This document shows positions 12,110-23,858 of a stretch of DNA of 64,000 nt, in pieces. The position numbers and the translations under genes are program-made. The DNA comes from Isoperla grammatica (lineage: Eukaryota > Arthropoda > Insecta > Plecoptera > Perlodidae). Position 1 is the stretch's first letter, and every line of letters begins with the position of its first letter. The stretch is taken from contig OX246745.1 in NCBI GenBank assembly GCA_945910005.1, forward strand, positions 40,355,419 to 40,419,418, read 5' to 3'. Below the pieces are notes generated by a model, which saw only the letters and a program-made list of their open reading frames with translations, ran no database searches and was not told the origin of the DNA.

Positions 12110-15100
12110 CTAACCACGCCTAACTCTCTTCTTAAGAATTACAGATTCTATCCTATTCCTAAATTCTAGGAGCCGCAATCTCACAAACTGGCTTCGAAGA
12201 TCATGCGGAAGTGAATTCCAGAAGTGTACACCTCTGTACAAGAATGACCTGCGGAACGACTCGGAATTCATTATAGGAACCTGTAAAGTAAAAGTTAATA
12301 TAGAATCACGAGTACGCTCAACAAAATTAAACATAGTTGGCAAAACATCTAAATACATACCTTTCAACATCTTAAAAGTATTTACCAGCACATGGAACTT
12401 CATTCGCTCATCAATTGTCAAAAAATTGTCCTGCAAGTCTTGGTGGAAAGGAACTTCATCAAATAAATGGTCTATTCTTCTCTGCAGCACAATATAATCT
12501 GCAGATGGTCGAACAGCCCACACAACTAAACAATAATCAATTATAGAGTGAACATATGAATCAACAAGTAATCTCAGCATTCTCTCAGTCACAAATCTCT
12601 TCATTCTTACAATCATACCTATTGCTGAAGACACCCTATTACAAACATATTCATAGTGCCTTTTAAAAGTAAGACTACAGTCTAAATAAACACCAAGATA
12701 CTTAAATTCAAATACTCTAGAAATAATGTTACCATTACAAGTTAACACTTGAGGAAATCTATTCACAGTATTATCATTAGCCTTATGAAAAATCATAAAA
12801 TTAGTTTTACTATAATTAATATTGAGTTCCTGACTCAGAAACCAGTTATCCATTCTTCTTAAAATTTCTTGAAGCCTCCTGACAATTTCTTCGGTATTTG
12901 TACCTTCTAAATAAAAAACCAAATCATCAGCATACAACAAATAAGATATACCAGACATTATATCAGATATATCATCAATGTAAAGAATAAATAAAAGTGG
13001 TCCTAAAACTGAACCTTGGGGAACTCCACACAGAATATCTATAAAATCTGACGAATAATTAGGTAGATTAATTAATAAACATTTGCCTATTTAGAAAATA
13101 ATCTGAGAGAATAGCTAACAAATGTGGGCTAACACTATATCTAGCTTTCAACTTTTTTAAAAGAGGTAAAATGGGTACCGAATCAAATGCTTTTCTAAGA
13201 TCAACAAACACAGCACCTACCTTGCCATTTCGACAGTCAATCTTCTTCGAAATGAAATCAGTGAACGCTAAGAGAGCACTCTGAGTCGATCGTCCTTTTC
13301 TGAAACCATGCTGATTAGTACTTAAACCTACAGATAAATCAATTTCATTCAGCAATCTTTTATACAAAATTTTTTCTATTATTTTACCCACTATCGGAAG
13401 AGTAGAAATTGGTCGATAAGAATTTCTATCATCTTTCTTACCTTTACCCTTATAAATGGGTGTTACCTTAGCCAATTTTAGTCGTGTCGGGAAAACACCT
13501 ATGAAAAAGAAATGAGATATTAAAACAGCCAACAAACCAACTATAGAAGAGCATTTCTTAAAAACAATACATGGCACTTCCCAAGAAGCTGCAGCACTAT
13601 TATTTTTAAGACTACGAATTGCAGAAATAACTTCATCATTGGTTACCTGTTTAAATGGCCGACTTCCAGCTTCCCGTACACTCAAATCACGAGACTCACC
13701 AATATCTTTGGAGTAATCTGTAGTGTTTACTAAAAAACTCTTCTGCAACAGACTACAAATTTCATGATTAGATGTGTAGGACACTCCATTTTCACTTAAA
13801 GATGAAATATTACACCCTTGTTTAGATTTATTACCCGTTAACTTATTATAAACCGACCATAAAGATTTCGAAGAAATATCAGAATCAAAAGATGACTTAA
13901 AATACTCACGTTTAGAAAAACGAATGCAATTATTTACCTTGTTCCGAATATGTTTATACGCATCCCATGTGGATTGCTGTCTCGAAGTACGGAATTGTTT
14001 CCGCAAGTGGTCCCTCCTGTGCATCCATCTTCTAATTTCAGAAGATAACCATGGAGCCGATTTTCCTTTTACTCGTAACTTCAAAATTGGTGCATGATTA
14101 TTAAGAGTGTCCAAAACAATATTATTAAATAATTCTAATTTATCATTAGCACTTACCATCATATTAATTTGCTCAAAGGGCCCACTCAAAATATCACTAT
14201 TTACCTGTTCCCAATCAATATTTTTGAAATTTCTGGTATTAACCAGCTTAGGAAGAAACTTCTGTCGATTAATTTTACGAATGCAATAAATTAACTCATG
14301 GTCACAAATACCTACACTTAATATACCTGATTGAATAACATTATCATTACGAGAAACATAAATGTGGTCAATTAAACTAGATGACTTAACATTAACTCTG
14401 GTATTAGATTTAACTAATTGCACCAGCCCACGAGACCTAGTGAGAAACTTAAATCGATTGACTGGAGCAGTCTTCTTTTGTAGATCAATGTTGAAGTCAC
14501 CTAGAATGAAAATCTCATTATAATTTGTAACTAAAGTACTTACTAAACTATCAAAAGGCCCGGAAAAATCTTCGGTTTTAACATGAGGGGGTTTATAAAC
14601 AACTGAAAATACCATAGGTTTCATATGAGCACACCAGAACTTGACTGACTGTAATTCCACATCAAGAGGAAAAGTGATTACACTATCAACGACACTAAAC
14701 ATAAATCTTTCTGCAATATAAATAACTAAACCTCCTCCTTCCCTTACCCGATCAAACCGCAGCATCTTGTAGTTGGAGATCGAAATGAAACCATCTGGAA
14801 CAGACTCATCGAGAAACGTTTCAGAACAAGCAAATATATAAAATTTATATGTATCAATAATAAGTCGCAATTGATCAATGTATTTATCTAACTTACGAAT
14901 ATTAAGGTGACCTAACTTCAAACCCTTCTGAAAAGATGTTATCTCTGGAACAAATATATCATTTAATAGTTCATTATCATTAGACCTAAGACAAGATGTA
15001 AAAATATCATGAACATCCAGAGGTGGAAATAAGCAATTCATACAATACCAGCCAGGCGCAATTCCTCCAGTAGGTGCATCATTCTTCTTAGTGTAGACCT

Positions 15101-15302
15101 CTTCCAAACCACACTCAATGCAGTGGGAGCTAGTGAAGTTCTGCACACACGATTTACACTCCCACTGATCCCGCACCATATAAAATGTCTCCAAGTTCAG
15201 ATTCAAACAAGTCCTATGATAAAAGTCTTCACATACGCAGCACTGTAAACTTAAAGTTTTATAGTTCTTCTTCAATTTACACTGGAAACAACGACGCACC
15301 AT
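12110..15302 (-). pseudogene. LINE ORF2: PHD finger, APE endonuclease and reverse transcriptase (one frameshift)
   Basis: The first part (15302-13068, 744 codons from an ATG) opens with a cysteine/histidine-rich PHD-like finger (about residues 4-95). It continues with an APE-type endonuclease (ILGDFNIDL; SLIDHIYVS; GICDHELIY) and reverse transcriptase motifs (YRPISTLPIVGKIIEK; HGFRKGRSTQ; VFVDLRKAFD). It then hits a stop. The reading continues one nucleotide out of frame near 13070-13085 with CGVPQGSVLGPLLF and YADDLVFYLEG, the catalytic reverse transcriptase box. The C-terminal region ends at 12110. All key catalytic motifs survive, so a single one-base indel seems to be the main lesion. The enzyme would nick DNA and prime reverse transcription at the target. 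A programmed frameshift is unlikely because the break falls inside the reverse transcriptase domain. Confidence 0.88.
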
Positions 15303-16198
15303 GATGATAAATAATATTGATTTGAGATATAAAATGAGTAGTGAATGAATTTAACAGTAATAGTTTCAAAGCTAAAAATTATACAAATCAAATGCCCTAA
15401 TGTCAAATAGTAAACAAATGTTATTGATATTATGAATAAAATAAACAAAGCTGTCGAACTAACTTCTTTGCTCTAAAATAAAAGTAAAACACTCAAACGA
15501 CAAGGCAGCGCTCTCCAAGTGGCCGTTACCAAACTTACAGAAATCACTACAAACTGACAAAAACGCCCTGCTTACATAAAACTTCTAAATACGTATCAAA
15601 TGAAATAAAATGCCATAAAATAAAGATATTAAACAAATTAATTCGAGAAAACTAGGCTACAATAGCTGTCAAATGAGCTATTTTCAACTGTTTTTAATTT
15701 GAGATCAATCCCTGAAGAAATAACAAAACAACCAAACTTAAATGCGATTTATGATCAAATTAAATAACACTAGTACTCTACTTCCCTGTACCTCCACTTG
15801 TAGAAGAAAACTCGTAGATCACGTTTATGTAATAATAAATGTTGTAGCACTTCAAGTTCCGTCAGAAAAGAATTAAAAGCAGGAGCAATGTTGAAGGTGG
15901 GGGCTTGCTGGGTATCCAAGGTTACCCAGTGTCGTCCATTTTTACATGCTCGCGTCGTGTAGAAATATTGTCGCTTTTATTCTCATTTTCACATGTGTAC
16001 AACACACATAATTCATGTATTGTAGTTGTTACTCAAGAATATAAGTGTAATGTGTTATTTGTGATAATATATTCCTTTTGCTTTCAAGTGTATTTTGTGT
16101 ATGTGCGGATTATTTCTGAACTCGACCTAGTGTTTACAGTCCACCTATTTATTGCCTCAGTGCTGGTCCTCCGAACTCTTATTCTTCCCCTACATTTT

Positions 16199-16621
16199 GG
16201 TGTACACACAGGCTAATGTAGATAAGCTTGTAGTGGGCTAGTGAGAGAAATGTGTTTTCGTAGCCTGAGGTGATCCCGGCTCGCAGTGAAACCCATAATA
16301 GGTGTACAGGCTGATGTAGATAAGCTTGTAGTGGGCTAGTGAGAGAAATGTGGTTTCGTAGCCTGAGGTGATCACAGCTCGCAGTGAAACCCATAATAGG
16401 CGTAAAGCCTGATGTAGATTAGCTTGTAGTAGGCTAGTGAGAGAAATGTGTTTTTGTAGCCTGAGATGATCCCAGCTCGCAGTGAAACCCATAATAGGTG
16501 TAAAGGCTGATGTAGATTAGCTTTAGTGGGCTAGTGAGAGAAATGTGTTTTCGTAGCCTGAGGTGATCCCAGCTCGCAGTGAACCCCAAAATAGGTGTAC
16601 AGGTTGATGTAGATAAGCTTG
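16199..16621. repeat. 98-bp tandem repeat, right block
   Basis: About 4.3 copies of the same unit as at 11135-11341. Unit starts are at 16288, 16386, 16484 and 16581 (98, 98 and 97-bp steps; the last has a 1-bp loss). It begins mid-unit at ggtgtac, directly after the LINE 5' end. Confidence 0.92.
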
Positions 16622-16987
16622 ATCCTACAATCCGTTATCTGTGCTTCTATATACATGTTTTAAAATTATAAGAATCGTTTTTGTAGGTAGGCCTAGTGGA
16701 GAGGGGGGGGGGGGGGGGGGGTTAAGCCCCAAAATTCCCTTCGGTATGCCACTGAAAATAATGATACCATTTATACTTAAAGCAGTGTTGTAAGGGACCT
16801 GAGGCCTAAATGCGACTAATCGAATGGTGAACATGACACCTGCATTTTTCGTGAAAAAGACGCGATCCGGCCGAAGTGAAACCAAAAACCCGGACATTTC
16901 ATGCTCTTATTAAATTCCGCCCGGACGCATGAAGAGCATACGAAAAAGAGGACATATCCGGGTTTAACCGGACAAATGGCAACCCTA

Positions 16988-17667
16988 TATACGTTCAGAC
17001 TAAAGAACGCTAAAAGAACTATCTACCTCAATTTATTAAGTAATCTTATTTATAATATTGTTGTTTAATAAGAACTTTATTGATAGGTGGAATACGCGTC
17101 ACTCGCTCTTGCGACCTGCCGAGTCGGTGAGTCATCGGACGTTGATAACAGCACGCGGTATTGCGATCATATGACTTTAGTGACGACGTAAGCCGGCAAC
17201 AGCTGATCTACCTGGCTGAGGACATTATTTTTTGGTTTTATTTTTATGTAACGTATATTGTGGTATAATTATTGGGAAAGCGTACTTTACATGAATGTAT
17301 TGTTTTATGTGCGTATATGGACAAATAAACATTGTTCATGGTAACTTTGTGTTTATTCCAGCTACAAGTAAGTGCACGTAAATGTAGGGAAGCACGTTCC
17401 GTACCTAAGTGTAGTAAAGATAGCTTTATAGGGTTTGCGGTAGGCAGTTCCCCGATCCTATACCCATCAAGGCAGAGTGAACTCCTGGCGCCCTCCCAAA
17501 CCGACCCCACGTTAACTCAAGCAGCTGTAGCCTATAGGGCAACATGATATAATATGAACTGATTGAAAAAAATTTATCGAATGATCAATTAGTGTATACG
17601 CTTTGGACAGGCTATTTTGTTACTGCGACAAATATATCCCTTCAGTTTGAATCAATTTTCTTGGCCC
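16988..17667. other. Intronic sequence, nothing recognised
   Basis: No repeat or gene signature seen. Short open frames at 17244-17547 overlap on both strands and show no family resemblance. Confidence 0.5.
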
Positions 17668-18455
17668 TACTAGTGTGAGTGTACTTAGTGTGAGTGTACT
17701 AGTGTGAGTGTACTTAGTGTGAGTGTACTAGTGTGAGTGTACTTGTGTGAGTGTACTAGTGTGAGTGTAATAGTGTGAGTGTACTTAGTATGAGTGTACT
17801 AGTGTGAGTGTACTAGTGTGAGTGTACTTAGTGTGAGTGTACTAGTGTGAGTGTACTTGTGTGAGTGTACTAGTGTGAGTGTAATAGTGTGAGTGTACTT
17901 AGTATGAGTGTACTAGTGTGAGTGTACTAGTGTGAGTGTACTAGTGTGAGTGTACTAGTGTGAGTGTACAAGTGTGAGTGTACTAGTGTGAGTGTACTAG
18001 TGTTGGTGTACTGGTGTGAGTGTACTGGTGTGAGTGTACTAGTGTGAGTGTACTAGTGTGAGTGTACTAGTGTGAGTGTACTAGTGTGAGTGTACTAGTG
18101 TGAGTGTACTAGTGTGAGTGTACTAGTGTGAGTGTACTAGTGTGAGTGTACTGGTGTGAGTGTACTAGTGTGAGTGTACTAATGTGAGTGTACTTGTGTG
18201 AGTGTACTTGTGTGAGTGTACTAATGTGAGTGTACTAGTGTGAGTGTACTAGTGTGAGTGTACTTGTGTGAGTGTACTAGTGTGAGTGTACTGGTGTGAG
18301 TGTACTAGTGTGAGTGTACAGGTGTGAGTGTACTAGTGTGAGTGTACTAGTGTGAGTGTACTTGTGTGAGTGTACTTGTGTGAGTGTACTAGTGTGAGTG
18401 TACTAGTGTGAGTGTACTAGTGTGAGTGTACTGGTGTGAGTGTACTAGTGTTAGT
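17668..18455. repeat. 14-bp minisatellite, left block
   Basis: The unit is tactagtgtgagtg, with the fifth base varying among a, t and g. Occasional 15-bp units (tacttagtgtgagtg) occur at the left end. Every unit contains GTGAGT. The array continues at 18972 after a MITE insertion. The two blocks together hold about 160 copies. Confidence 0.96.
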
Positions 18456-18971
18456 CAGTGTTGTTCAGTAGCGCGCTACTTGTAGCATGTTACTTTTTTT
18501 GGTAGCGAGACTGGTAGCGCGCTACATTTGAAAATGCAGTCAAGTAGCGAGTAGCAAGCTACTATATACGAGTATTTGTAGCGAAAAGTCGCCGCTACTC
18601 TATTTTTCCAATAAACAAACACACGTTTGTTTCGCCCGCCACAATTCCCACCGTCACAGGTTCGGAATGACGACTGACATTAGCCTTCTTGCTCTATAGT
18701 CCCAAAACCGCCTCCCCAGCACTGAACTGTGATATGAGTATGACTTACTTTCGGACCGTATTATCGTTTCAATAAATAGTACATACTCTTGGTCCTTTAT
18801 AAAAAAATGAAAGTAGCTGTAAAGCAGCGTCACTCCTTTTTTTGAGTAGCTGTACAAGTAGCGAGCTACTTGACAAAATACAGTAGCTGAAAAGTAGCTA
18901 AGTTACTTTCAAAGATCAAGTAGCTGTAGCTGTAACAGTGCTACTTTTAGAAAGTAGCTTTAACAACACTG
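18456..18971. mobile_element. hAT-type MITE, copy 1 (516 bp)
   Basis: The ends cagtgttgtt and aacaacactg are inverted. The element is flanked by an exact 8-bp target duplication, gtgttagt (18448-18455 and 18972-18979), taken from the 14-bp array. The interior is rich in gtagc/gctac motifs and has no coding capacity. A close second copy lies at 27002-27552. Confidence 0.93.
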
Positions 18972-20450
18972 GTGTTAGTGTACTTGTGTGAGTGTACTTG
19001 TGTGAGTGTACTAGTGTGAGTGTACTAGTGTGAGTGTACTTGTGTGAGTGTACTTGTGTGAGTCTACTAGTGTGAGTGTACTGGTGTGAACGTACTAGTG
19101 TGAGTGTACTAGTGTGAGTGAACTAGTGTGAGTGTACTAGTGTGAGTGTACTAGTGTGAGTGTACTAGTGTGAGTGTACTAGTGTGAGTGTACTTGTGTG
19201 AGTGTACTAGTGTGAGTGTACTAGTGTGAGTGTACTAGTGTGAGTGTACTAGTGTGAGTGTACTAGTGTTAGTGTACTTGTGTGAGTGTACTAGTGTGAG
19301 TGTACTAGTGTGAGTGTACTAGTGTGAGTGTACTAGTGTGAGTGTACTGGTGTGAGTGTACTTGTGTGAGTGTACTAGTGTGAGTGTACTTGTGTGAGTG
19401 TACTAGTGTGAGTGTACTAGTGTGAGTGTACTAGTGTGAGTGTACTAGTGTGAGTGAACTAGTGTGAGTGTACTAGTGTGAGTGTACTGGTGTGAGTGTA
19501 CTTGTGTGAGTGTACTAGTGTGAGTGTACTTGTGTGAGTGTATACTAGTGTGAGTGTAGTAGTGTGAGTGTACTAGTGTGAGTGTACTAGTGTGAGTGTA
19601 CTAGTGTTAGTGTACTTGTGTGAGTGTACTTGTGTGAGTGTACTAGTGTGAGTGAACTAGTGTGAGTGTACTAGTGTGAGTGTACTAGTGTTAGTGTACT
19701 TGTGTGAGTGTACTAGTGTGAGTGTACTAGTGTGAGTGTACTAGTATGAGTGTACTTGTGTGAGTGTACTAGTGTGAGTGTACTTGTGTGAGTGTACTTG
19801 TGTGAGTGTACTAGTGTGAGTGTACTTGTGTGAGTGTACTAGTGTGAGTGTACTTCTGTGAGTGTACTTGTGTGAGTGTAATAGTGTGAGTGTACTGGTG
19901 TGAGTGTATAATAGTGTGAGTGTACTGGTGTGAGTGTACTAGTGTGAGTGTACTTGTGTGAGTGTACTTGTGTGAGTGTACTAGTGTGAGTGTACTAGTG
20001 TGAGTGTACTTGTGTGAGTGTACTAGTGTGAGTGTACTAGTGTGATTGTACTAGTGTGAGTGTACTAGTGTGAGTGTACTAGTGTGAGTGTACTAGTGTG
20101 AGTGTACTAGTGTGAGTGTACTAGTGTGAGTGTACTTGTGTGAGTGTACTTGTGTGAGTGTACTAGTGTGAGTGTACTAGTGTGAGTGTACTAGTGTGAG
20201 TGTACTAGTGTTAGTGTACTTGTGTGAGTGTACTTGTGTGAGTGTACTAGTGTGAGTGTACTAGTGTGAGTGGACTAGTGTTAGTGTACTTGTGTGAGTG
20301 TACTTGTGTGAGTGTACTAGTGTGAGTGTACTTGTGTGAGTGTACTAGTGTGAGTGTACTTGTGTGAGTGTACTAGTGTGAGTGTACTTGTGTGAGTGTA
20401 CTTGTGTGAGTGTACTAGTGTGAGTGTACTTGTGTGAGTGTACTAGTGTG
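18972..20450. repeat. 14-bp minisatellite, right block
   Basis: Continuation of the array at 17668-18455 with the same unit and variants. It ends 100 bp before tetraspanin exon 20550-20687. Confidence 0.96.
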
Positions 20451-20549
20451 TGGGTCTGTACTTGGTCTCTACAGAGAAACAATACTTAAACCATTGTTTT
20501 ATGTTGTTTTGTTGAGTACTCCTAATATTGTGTCGGCTGTTTGTTGTAG

Positions 20550-20687
20550 AGTCGCAAGCTGCCTTGTCAGCAGGTCCAAAGCCCTCTCAACATATTCACT
20601 GATGGGTGCTTAGATGTCACCGAGATGTTTGTCAAAGATCACGCGTCCATAATAGGAGGCGCTGGGATCGGTGTGGCTTGCCTCATG
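20550..20687 (+). CDS. Tetraspanin, penultimate exon (end of extracellular loop, start of TM4)
   Basis: A 138-nt exon, phase 0 at both ends, after the acceptor ttgttgtag and before the donor gtacgt. It encodes 46 residues starting SRKLPCQQ. It contains the last two EC2 cysteines (LPC and DGC), a short loop (EMFVKDHASIIGG) and the first half of the fourth membrane segment (GIGVACLM). It joins in frame to exon 1448-1540 upstream and exon 23811-23858 downstream. The last 24 nt, with the splice donor and 36 nt of intron, form the unit of the following 60-bp minisatellite. Several further donors therefore lie downstream in the same frame. Confidence 0.9.
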
Positions 20688-21760
20688 GTACGTAAACACA
20701 AACACATATACAGTAGTGCCACTGGGATCGGTGTGGCTTGCCTCATGGTACGGAAACACAAACACATATACAGTAGTGCCACTGGGATCGGTGTGGCTTG
20801 CCTCATGGTACGTAAACACAAACACATATACAGTAGTGCCACTGGGATCGGTGTGACTTGCCTCATGGTACGTAAACACAAACACATATACAGTAGTGCC
20901 ACTGGGATCGGTGTTGCTTGCCTCATGGTACGTAAACACAAACACATATACAGTAGTGCCACTGGGATCGGTGTGGCTTGCCTCATGGTACGTTAACACA
21001 AACACATATACAGTAGTGCCACTGGGATCGGTGTGGCTTGCCTCATTATACGTAAACACAAACACATATACAGTAGTGCCACTGGGATCGGTGTTGCTTG
21101 CCTCATGGTACGTAAACACAAACACATATACAGTAGTTCCACTGGGATCGGTGTGGCTTGCCTCATGGTACGTAAACACAAACACATATACAGTAGTGCC
21201 ACTGGGATCGGGGTGGCTTGCCTCATGGTACGTAAACACAAACACATATACAGTAGTGCCACTGGGATCGGTGTGGCTTACCTCATGGTACGTAAACACA
21301 AACACATATACAGTAGTTCCACTGGGATCGGTGTAGCTTACCTCATGGTACTTAAACACAAACACAAACACATACACAGTAGTGCAGTAGTAGGATCAGT
21401 GTGGTTGCCTCATGGTACGTAAACACAAACACATATACAGTAGTGCCACTGGGATCGGGGTGGCTTGCCTCATGGTACGTAAACACAAACACATATACAG
21501 TAGTGCCACTGGGATCGGGGTGGCTTGCCTCATGGTACGTAAACACAAACACATATACAGTAGTGCCACTGGGATCGGTGTGACTTGCCTCATGGTACGT
21601 AAACACAAACACATATACAGTAGTGCCACTGGGATTGGTGTGGCTTACCTCATGGTACTTAAACACAAACACAAACACAAACACATACACAGTAGTGCAG
21701 TAGTAGGATCGCTGTGGTTGCCTCATGGTACGTAAACACAAACACATATACTGGGATCAG
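20664..21760. repeat. 60-bp minisatellite seeded on the tetraspanin exon/5' splice site (18 copies)
   Basis: The unit is the last 24 nt of the exon (gggatcggtgtggcttgcct plus catg) followed by 36 nt of intron starting gtacgtaaacacaaacac. Counting the genuine exon end there are 18 copies. Fourteen keep GTACGT at the donor, one has GTACGG, two have GTACTT and one has lost the GT (near 21046). Two units (near 21350 and 21660) are longer, with extra acacaa repeats and a diverged cagtagtagg stretch. The 60-bp period keeps the reading frame, which stays open through the first copies until a stop at 20994-20996. Confidence 0.96.
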
Positions 21761-22532
21761 TGGCACACCCATCAGTCCTGCGTTTGTTTCTTTATTTAGG
21801 TTTGAGTTTTCGCTCTTTACAACCTAAATTTACGTTACATTTTCAAAATCATTTTTCCCCTATAATTCCACTATTAATCTAATTCTTTATAATTAATAGA
21901 TATAACAATTTATAAAGGTATTTAAGGTTTGATGTTTTAATATGTGTTAGTATAAAATAATATAGTGCTATTATAACAAACAAACAATAAAAACGCAGAA
22001 AGCAGTCAAAAGGCAGTGAGTGGTTATCAGACTAAAAAGAAAGAAAGAAAAAAAACATGCGGCTAACATCAGTAATAAAAACATGCAGCAATCTATTTTA
22101 AACACTTTAGAGTAAATAATACACACAATAACACAGTACAGACAGAAAATGAATGTAATCTACAATTATGTTAAAGCACAATGGGTTGTTCTGCCAGGTC
22201 AGTAACACTCACCAGCGTTTCTGGACCCCCCCCCCGGATCCCTTTGTCAGAACGAGTGAACAAACTGTGGATGCTATGCACGGTCGTGGCCGATTTGTAC
22301 TCATCCCAGCATTCGCTCTTCGTATGGTGGAAACCACGATAACCACTATCAGGATGGAGAACTTCTTGAAGTCTTCATTCTTCTGTTTAAAAATTTTCGT
22401 ACTATCCTAAACGTGTTCAAAATTATTGCTTTTTGCATCTTGATGTATACGTTCGGTTGGAGACCAATTAGTTTAGTACTGTCATGGAGTTTTTGCAGAA
22501 CAATATCATTTGCTGATATATATAATTGATAT
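21761..22532. other. Intronic sequence, nothing recognised
   Basis: AT-rich intron with a C-run near 22228. No exon or transposon signature seen. Confidence 0.5.
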
Positions 22533-22534
22533 TA

Positions 22535-22577
<43 letters not shown>

Positions 22578-22670
22578 TGCTATTTGGTGGCAGGATAGAA
22601 GAAGATGGAGAGGTTTATCTTCAATGCCGACCCAACGCAGAGTTGGACGTGGCAACAGATGATGATGATG

Positions 22671-22727
<57 letters not shown>

Positions 22728-22820
22728 TGCTATTTGGTGGCAGGATAGAAGAAGAATGAGAGGTTTATCTTCAATGCCAACCTAAAGCAGAGTTGGACGT
22801 GGCAACAGATGATGATGATG

Positions 22821-22892
<72 letters not shown>

Positions 22893-22893
22893 T
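22533..22893. repeat. (ATT)n tracts with a duplicated SINE-like 3' segment
   Basis: Three long (ATT)n runs (about 22533-22577, 22668-22727, 22818-22893) separated by two near-identical 90-bp segments. Each segment contains tttggtggcaggatagaaga, then gcagagttggacgtggcaac and agatgatgatgatg. A related segment occurs at 45624-45690. The layout suggests a SINE tail with its microsatellite duplicated in tandem, period about 150 bp. Confidence 0.8.
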
Positions 22894-23810
22894 TGAGGAC
22901 AGTTTACTGTGCAATAGTAGAATATCTTTTGCTTTATGTTTTTTTCTTTTGTGGGGACGTTCATGAAAAAGCCATTTAAAATCACTATAGCATTGCAGGG
23001 AGGAATCACAGTATAACACCCAATTGAAACCATACCATTCCACAGCGTTATCAGCTTTCTGGTATGCTCCCAGTCTCATAAGTATTTACTTTAGATTGTT
23101 GCTTGCTTATTATTTCAATGATGAATATAAAGCTGTTATAAATGATGTTAATAGTGTAAATCTCCGCCATAGAAATACGTAGATATTTAGTGCCCTCTTT
23201 TGTTAACAACTATTGAATGAGAACTTTTAAATATAAAACTCCTAATGGATTCAACAAGTTACCATCAATTGAAGTGATTTAAATAGCTTTAGTTTAGTTA
23301 AGATTATGTATATTGAAAGAGTGGACTTTTTTAAATTTAAAATTAGAGTAACTACATGCATTGTGTGATCTTATTAATTTATTTTTTGTCTATTTATATT
23401 GTACACATTTCTTTCTTTTCAGTCTTTCTACATTTGTTTTTCAGTTTTCGGTGTTAAAATTCTTATTGTTTTGCATATTATTTTGATTTTGATTCCGTCA
23501 CTAAGATATAGTCACCTGAGTTGTGTTTTTTATGTTTATGCCACAGATAAGCCCTTTCAAGGGATTTGTGGATTTTACATAGATGAATCAATGTTGTGTG
23601 CCCAATTGTTAAATTCATAACTGAAAAATAATAATAATAATAATAATTGTTATTATTTTTATTGTTATTATTTATTATGAATAATTAATTATTAATATTG
23701 CTCGAATAACTAAACTGGCTATAATGATTCCATTCTACACCTGTCATTTTGGAAAACATGTTCCAACATATCCCAACTTCAAAAATAAATTTGTTTTTTT
23801 TCTTTTTCAG
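22894..23810. other. Last tetraspanin intron, remainder
   Basis: AT-rich, with short ataata runs near 23628-23645. It ends in a strong polypyrimidine tract and acceptor (ttttttctttttcag) at 23810. No other feature seen. Confidence 0.6.
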
Positions 23811-23858
23811 CTGTTGGGGATGATATTTTCGTGTGCGCTCTTCAAAATGATAGAATGA
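23811..23858 (+). CDS. Tetraspanin, terminal exon (end of TM4 and cytoplasmic tail)
   Basis: Fifteen codons and a TGA stop after a strong acceptor. The residues LLGMIFSCALFKMIE complete the fourth membrane segment begun at GIGVACLM and give a very short cytoplasmic tail, as usual in tetraspanins. Phase 0 joins exactly to exon 20550-20687. It is too short to stand out as an open frame; the call rests on splice phase, the TM4 pattern and the family's typical C-terminus. Confidence 0.88.
   Translation: MLGMIFSCALFKMIE

Larger units (their letters stand above)
11342..16198 (-). mobile_element. Non-LTR retrotransposon (Jockey/CR1-type, APE endonuclease)
   Basis: A minus-strand LINE inserted in the 98-bp repeat: the repeat stops at cccataat on the left and resumes with ggtgtac on the right. 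The 3' end is an (AAAT)n tail (11341-11382 on the plus strand), typical of CR1/Jockey-like elements with microsatellite tails. The coding part (12110-15302) has a PHD-like zinc finger, endonuclease and reverse transcriptase, interrupted by one frameshift. About 0.9 kb upstream of the coding part is probably 5' UTR, in which I see no ORF1. The 3' UTR holds a (GAAAAA)n-rich tract at 11695-11815 (plus strand). The length of about 4.86 kb suggests a near full-length but inactive copy. Confidence 0.85.
11041..16987. mobile_element. hAT-like non-autonomous element with 98-bp internal repeats, split by a LINE
   Basis: The left end (11041, tagggttgccat) is matched by an inverted copy ending at 16987 (atggcaaccctat). 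Inside both ends lies a related aggac/gtcct stretch. Flanking 8-mers tatgtgtt and tatacgtt agree at 6 of 8 positions, consistent with an aged 8-bp hAT target duplication. Without the LINE at 11342-16198 the element would be about 1.1 kb, and it encodes nothing recognisable. A run of 18-20 G lies near 16700. The family assignment rests only on end sequence and duplication length. Confidence 0.55.

Noticed and set aside
12958..13085. Programmed frameshift in the LINE
   Set aside because: The break lies within the reverse transcriptase domain just before the catalytic box, not at a domain border, so a mutation is the simpler reading.
20610..21747. Repetitive open frames on both strands in the 60-bp array
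   Set aside because: They are translations of the minisatellite. Only the first part, in frame with exon 20550-20687, has any coding meaning.
22526..23033. Poly-Tyr and poly-Asn open frames
   Set aside because: They are translations of (ATT)n microsatellites.
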